Shown in pieces: positions 60,736-64,000 of a stretch of 64,000 nucleotides of DNA. Each line of letters opens with the position of its first letter. The first letter of the stretch is position 1. A model generated the notes under the pieces. That model was not told where the DNA came from, searched no databases, and was given only the letters and a program-made list of their open reading frames with translations. Location: the NCBI RefSeq assembly GCF_002000055.1, contig NZ_MVBD01000003.1:186001-250000 (forward strand), read 5' to 3'. A program made the translations under genes and the position numbers. This DNA comes from Marinicella sediminis (GTDB lineage Bacteria > Pseudomonadota > Gammaproteobacteria > Xanthomonadales > Marinicellaceae).

Positions 60736-60834
60736 TCATCGGCCACAGTCCCAATGGCCACAGTCACTCCATTGGTTTGCGCTGAGCATCAAGGCAGCAA
60801 TGTCTGACACATCATCTAACCTCCTTCTGGCTCC
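60736..60834 (-). pseudogene. Possible gene remnant or leader mini-ORFs upstream of the cupin gene
   Basis: This lies in the 338-nt gap 60666-61003, which holds no convincing gene. On the minus strand a strong AGGAGG (60825-60820) precedes two ATGs. They open a 9-codon frame (MMCQTLLP) overlapping, by TGATG, a 17-residue frame ending 'DCGHWDCGR'. The enclosing open stretch reads 'LDDVSDIAALMLSANQW', resembling the C-terminal part of a short-chain dehydrogenase before a frame break. A 10-bp direct repeat GGCCACAGTC (60741, 60756) also lies here. Remnant, leader peptide and chance are all possible. Confidence 0.3.
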
Positions 60835-60950
60835 TTATGCTCAGGAAACAGCCTGCCATCGGATGTGAGTTTATGTTGACCAATTGTGCGGTGTTCTCTT
60901 GCAGGTCACTGGTTTCGTGAGTCTTTGTTTCGAGAAATGCAATCATTCAG

Positions 60951-60978
60951 TTGCGATTCAATTTCAACCCGCTAAGAT
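60951..60978 (+). promoter_or_regulatory. Candidate promoter of the TPR gene
   Basis: TTGCGA (60951-60956), 16-bp spacer, TAAGAT (60973-60978), about 25 nt before the ATG. Each element matches 4 of 6 consensus bases. Confidence 0.4.
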
Positions 60979-61003
60979 TTGATTATTTGAATTGGCCATT
61001 GAT

Positions 61004-61897
61004 ATGAAGCTCAAACAATCCCTGATCATCACCACTTTCTTATTTCACGCAACGATAACCGGCGCGGTCACCGAAGTTCAACGCACAGCCATCAATGAAT
61101 TACTCCAAAAGAATGATTGGGACACCGCCATGGATCTGGCTGAGGATCTGGTCGATGCCCACCCACAAAGTTCTCTGGCTCATTACCTGTTGGCCAGTGC
61201 CATCAGGGTCAAAATGCAGGAAGTCAGCCAGGTGCGGGCCATGTTTTCCATCGGTGACTACAAAGAATCGCTGGCCAAAGCCATTGAGTTGGATCCGCAG
61301 AACCTCGATGCCAGAACCGAAGAAATTGGTTTCTATATGTTTGCTCCTGGAATGGCCGGTGGTGACAAGGCCGTTGCGGCCAATAAAATCGCGGCACTTA
61401 AAATGGTGAATCAGATCAAAGGTCTGGAAATGGAGGCGCAACTGGCTGCGGTCAATGAAGACCAGGCTGGTGCAGTAACGGTGTTACAGTCATTGATTGC
61501 TCTGGATCCGCATAACCCAGGTGCGTTGATGCAATTGGCAGTGGTTGCCATGCAAGACAATGATTTTCAGCAAGCCGATGAGTACTTACTTAATATAACA
61601 GCTGAACAGGACGCGGGATGGCCATTGATGGCGACCTATCAACGCGCCAAAGCCCGGGTGTTGGCCAAGCAGGATTTAGACACAGCGATTGATCTATTGA
61701 TTGCGTATCGACAAGCTTTACCAGAGGTGGTATCGGCATTGAGTTTACCCGATGACTCTGCAGTTTACTGGCGCATGGCCCTGGCACATGAGCAGCAAGG
61801 TGAAGTCAGCGAAGCGATTCGATTGTTGCGGCAGAGTGTGCAGTTAAATGGTGACTTTGAGCCAGCACAAGAAGACTTGGATCGCCTGACTGAGTGA
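61004..61897 (+). CDS. Exported TPR-like protein
   Basis: 297 residues from the ATG giving 'MKLKQSLIITTFLFHATITG', a signal peptide. TPR-like helices follow ('WDTAMDLAEDLVDAHPQSSL', 'YKESLAKAIELDPQNLDART', 'AVTVLQSLIALDPHNPGALM', 'VSEAIRLLRQSVQLNGDFEP'). Likely a periplasmic scaffold; the partner is unknown. It converges on the sigma factor gene ending at 61910. Confidence 0.75.
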   Translation: MKLKQSLIITTFLFHATITGAVTEVQRTAINELLQKNDWDTAMDLAEDLVDAHPQSSLAHYLLASAIRVKMQEVSQVRAMFSIGDYKESLAKAIELDPQNLDARTEEIGFYMFAPGMAGGDKAVAANKIAALKMVNQIKGLEMEAQLAAVNEDQAGAVTVLQSLIALDPHNPGALMQLAVVAMQDNDFQQADEYLLNITAEQDAGWPLMATYQRAKARVLAKQDLDTAIDLLIAYRQALPEVVSALSLPDDSAVYWRMALAHEQQGEVSEAIRLLRQSVQLNGDFEPAQEDLDRLTE

Positions 61898-61909
61898 TGT
61901 TTGTTGCAT

Positions 61910-63139
61910 TCATAATGCGTTGATTTGTTGCTTAATATACCCTTGTTCACGGCGATTCTGACTTAATTTCAGCGCTTGGACAAAATGTTTTCTGGCAGCC
62001 TCTTTATCGCTCAATGCCCGGGTAATCTCTGCCCGGGCCAGGTGGTATGGCAGGTATTGGTTGAGGTTATCCTCATTCAGTTGTTCGATGACGTGCTGGG
62101 CTTGTTGAGGTTTTTTGGCAAAGCTCAGCGCTACCGCAAGATTGATCTGCACCGTATCAGTGCATTGGTGCATCAGTAATTTCTGGTACAAGGCCACGAT
62201 CTGTGGCCAGTCGGTGTCTTCCCAGCAAGTTGCCTGGCTATGAACACCACTGATGGCTGCCTGGATTTGATAGCGGCCGGGTTTTCGGCACCGGATGGCT
62301 TGTCTGAACCAGTCATTCGCCTGGTCAATCAATTCTCTGTTCCAAAGTCCGCGGTCTTGTTGCTGCAAGCTGATAAACGCCTGGCTGCCCTGGCGTGCTT
62401 TGATGCGTGATTGATGAAAACACATCAATGATAATAAGCCCATGATTTCGGCCTGTTGAGGTAATAAATGATTGAGGGTGGCGCCCAGGTATAACGCTTC
62501 TTCTGTCTGTTTGTCATCCACCAATGAAGGGGTGTCGTGGCTGTAATAACCCTGGTTATAGATCAGATAAATCACTGTCAGTACATTATCAAGCCGGTCA
62601 GGCAAGTCCTGGCTGGCAGGAACCTGGTAGGGTATGCTGCTGAGTTTGATTTTCCTTTTGGCCCTGACCAGGCGTTGTGCCATGGTAGGGGTTTTTATGA
62701 TGAATGCTGCTGCAACCTGCTGGGTGCTGAAGCCACAGACGGTATTGAGGGTCAATGCCACCTGGCTGTTGTTATCGAGGGCCGGGTGGCAGCAAGTGAA
62801 AATCAATTTAAGTCGTTCATCTTCAAGGTATTCATCTGGGTTCTCAGCAGAATCATCACAGCCCACTGCCAGAGACTGCAGCAGTGGTTGTTTGCGGCGG
62901 AAAGACTGCGTTCTGCGTAGTCCGTCAATGATGATTCTGCTGGCAGTGGTCATCAACCAGCTCAGGGGATTGTCAGGCACGCTGTCCTGCCAGTGAATCC
63001 AGGCTTTGCTGAACGCTTCCTGTAAAGCGTCCTCTGCCAGTTCAATGTCCCTGAATCGACTGATCAGCCCGGCCAGCAGGCGGGCCCGGTGCTGTCTAAC
63101 CAGATCATCAATGTGTTGTTTCAGCTGGCAGGGTTTCAT
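61910..63139 (-). CDS. ECF42-type sigma factor with DUF6596/TPR extension
   Basis: 409 residues, far longer than ordinary ECF sigmas. Region 2: '[20 protein letters not shown]' and '[20 protein letters not shown]'. Region 4: '[20 protein letters not shown]' and '[14 protein letters not shown]'. The C-terminal DUF6596 region ('[20 protein letters not shown]', '[20 protein letters not shown]') plus TPR-like helices replaces a dedicated anti-sigma factor. The family is consistently encoded with a YCII/DGPF protein, here 10 nt upstream in the same direction. Confidence 0.9.
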   Translation of the reverse strand: MKPCQLKQHIDDLVRQHRARLLAGLISRFRDIELAEDALQEAFSKAWIHWQDSVPDNPLSWLMTTASRIIIDGLRRTQSFRRKQPLLQSLAVGCDDSAENPDEYLEDERLKLIFTCCHPALDNNSQVALTLNTVCGFSTQQVAAAFIIKTPTMAQRLVRAKRKIKLSSIPYQVPASQDLPDRLDNVLTVIYLIYNQGYYSHDTPSLVDDKQTEEALYLGATLNHLLPQQAEIMGLLSLMCFHQSRIKARQGSQAFISLQQQDRGLWNRELIDQANDWFRQAIRCRKPGRYQIQAAISGVHSQATCWEDTDWPQIVALYQKLLMHQCTDTVQINLAVALSFAKKPQQAQHVIEQLNEDNLNQYLPYHLARAEITRALSDKEAARKHFVQALKLSQNRREQGYIKQQINAL

Positions 63140-63148
63140 CTATTGATT

Positions 63149-63502
63149 TCAGTCTGACAGATTCATAATGGGCCTGATTTCAATGCTGCCATAGGCTGCC
63201 GTGGGAATTTTAGCTGCATATGCAATGGCTTCGTCCAGATTTTCGCAGTCCAGGAGATAGAATCCCCCCAAGGCTTCTTTGGTTTCTGCGAATGGTCCGT
63301 CAGTGATTTCCTGCTGGCCATTTCTGACGCGCACCGTGGTTGCGGTGTTGATCGATTCAAGTGGTTCACCGGCCACGTACACGCCATCGTTCTGGGTTTC
63401 ATCGTTGAATGACTGGTATTCTCCAAGCATCTTCATAAACGCTTCGGTGCCTGGTTGCGGACCGGCATCTTCTGCACTGTATATCATCAGTAAATATTGC
63501 AT
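63149..63502 (-). CDS. YCII/DGPF-domain protein, partner of the ECF42 sigma factor
   Basis: 117 residues starting 'MQYLLMIYSAEDAG'; an in-frame upstream codon exists, but this ATG has a good GGAG region (CAAAGGAGAAAA). The 'DGPFAETKEALGGFYLLDCE' motif is the name-giving DGPF signature of YCII-related dimeric alpha-beta proteins, with 'AIAYAAKIPTAAYGSIEIRP' completing the fold. Function is unknown. Family members are the typical targets and companions of ECF42 sigmas. Confidence 0.9.
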   Translation of the reverse strand: MQYLLMIYSAEDAGPQPGTEAFMKMLGEYQSFNDETQNDGVYVAGEPLESINTATTVRVRNGQQEITDGPFAETKEALGGFYLLDCENLDEAIAYAAKIPTAAYGSIEIRPIMNLSD

Positions 63503-63630
63503 GTTTTTTCTCCTTTGGTAATTAAACATCATAACTCAATAACAATTGGTTAGTCATTGGGCACGTGTGGTATCCACCCTGCGGTAGGTGCAGGGGTTCT
63601 GTTGTTCAGGTTCTATGACCTTATGGTTAA

Positions 63631-63657
63631 GACGTATGGAGTGTCCGGATTTCGACA
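63631..63657 (-). promoter_or_regulatory. Candidate ECF42-dependent promoter
   Basis: On the minus strand TGTCGA (63657-63652), a 17-bp spacer and CGTC (63634-63631), about 130 nt upstream of the DGPF gene. As I recall, TGTCGA plus CGTC/CGAC is the signature reported for ECF42 promoters ahead of DGPF genes, so autoregulation of this pair is likely. Confidence 0.6.
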
Positions 63658-63711
63658 CACTGGAGGAAAAAGTTGACAATTGGGTGCTTTATGTGCCTAA
63701 ATGATACCTAT

Positions 63712-63730
63712 AGGTTACATTATGTCACCT
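63712..63730. promoter_or_regulatory. Palindromic operator candidate before the last gene
   Basis: AGGTTACATTATGTCACCT is a 19-bp palindrome with a single mismatched pair, 29 nt before the ATG at 63760. A TTGACA at 63673-63678 could serve as a -35 with a weak -10 (CTAAAT, 18-bp spacer). The palindrome would then fall just past the start point, as in a repressor site. Confidence 0.5.
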
Positions 63731-63759
63731 TAAACTATCTTAAATAATGGAGAAAGGGC

Positions 63760-64000
63760 ATGAATACTGATCATTGTGCAGAAAAGATTGACCGCATTTA
63801 CTCAAGAATGGCCTGGGGTATGTTACTGATGGGTTTGATGTTTGTTTTCAAATTGATTGAACTGGTGGTTGCCGCCGACTGGCAAGCATGGATTACCGCA
63901 ATCACACCATGGATGGGCTTGGTGGTCAGTTTACTGATAATATGGACCTTGGGGCCATCGGTGTTCAGTAAACTGAAAAACAAACAACCCATGCAGCAGG
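63760..64000 (+). CDS. Small membrane protein, 3' truncated by the window edge
   Basis: The ATG follows GGAGAAAGGG, a strong RBS. The frame is open to the end of the window (80 codons). It begins 'MNTDHCAEKIDRIYSRMAWG' and has two hydrophobic helices ('MLLMGLMFVFKLIELVVAA', 'WMGLVVSLLIIWTLGPSVF') followed by a basic segment. No family recognised. The palindrome upstream suggests repressor control. Confidence 0.6.
   Translation, partial: MNTDHCAEKIDRIYSRMAWGMLLMGLMFVFKLIELVVAADWQAWITAITPWMGLVVSLLIIWTLGPSVFSKLKNKQPMQQ

Noticed and set aside
63540-63620. tRNA or small RNA between the DGPF gene and the last gene
   Set aside because: No cloverleaf, no CCA end and no terminator; the region is better explained by promoters on both strands.

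Overview
The window looks like a chromosomal segment of a free-living, probably aquatic gammaproteobacterium of moderate GC. Conserved gammaproteobacterial gene orders are present: scpA-scpB-rluB; aroQ-accB-accC-prmA-(zinc ribbon/DUF3426)-fis-purH-purD; fmt-rsmB-DUF4390-ntrY. The ScpA N-terminus and the short 'LIYQNDFD' tail of the first protein recall the Lysobacterales/Marinicella/Wenzhouxiangella area. That placement is inference from remembered sequences, not a database result. I see no rRNA, tRNA, CRISPR array, transposase, integrase or phage gene.

Layout. 1-8.8 kb: the 3' part of a large secreted repeat protein, a membrane-anchored XRE regulator, a Sel1/TonB-C protein, an M48 metalloprotease lipoprotein and two envelope proteins of unknown function. 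8.9-12.3 kb: asparaginase-like protein, YciO-type protein, ScpA, ScpB, RluB, in one direction. 12.3-18.1 kb (minus strand): rhomboid, SixA-like phosphatase, HD-like protein, gamma carbonic anhydrase, then a lipoprotein-NfeD-QmcA unit. 18.2-23.0 kb (minus strand): a tightly overlapped five-gene signalling operon consisting of an OmpR-type regulator, a coiled-coil protein, a membrane-spanning protein with a Roadblock/LC7-like region plus BON- and OmpA-like domains, a Rab/Ras-like small GTPase and a hybrid histidine kinase. This is the most interesting unit in the window. 23.1-29.9 kb: aldehyde dehydrogenase, NtrY kinase, DUF4390 protein, RsmB, Fmt, thymidine kinase. 30.1-42.7 kb: GGDEF-EAL protein, CutA, DsbD with a doubled N-terminal domain, then the fatty-acid, ribosome-modification and purine housekeeping block, and a hemolysin-III family protein.

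42.7-64 kb is more accessory and has an iron theme. A Fur-like box lies between ApbE and a porin that is followed by an FMN-binding protein and a PepSY membrane protein, suggesting an envelope flavin electron-transfer or ferric-reductase system. Next come a small ECF sigma unit, a frameshifted S9 peptidase, a DUF819 transporter-like protein, an MBOAT plus SGNH acetylation pair, a Fur-boxed TonB siderophore receptor, a Fur-boxed FbpABC-type ferric ABC importer, a double cupin, a TPR protein and an ECF42-type sigma factor with its YCII/DGPF partner. Upstream of the partner gene is a sequence that fits the promoter signature described for ECF42.

Start codons were chosen from Shine-Dalgarno sequences, gene overlaps and expected family N-termini. 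Several are non-ATG starts (scpA, accB, zinc-ribbon protein, MBOAT, FMN-binding protein). All functional assignments are by motif recognition without a search.
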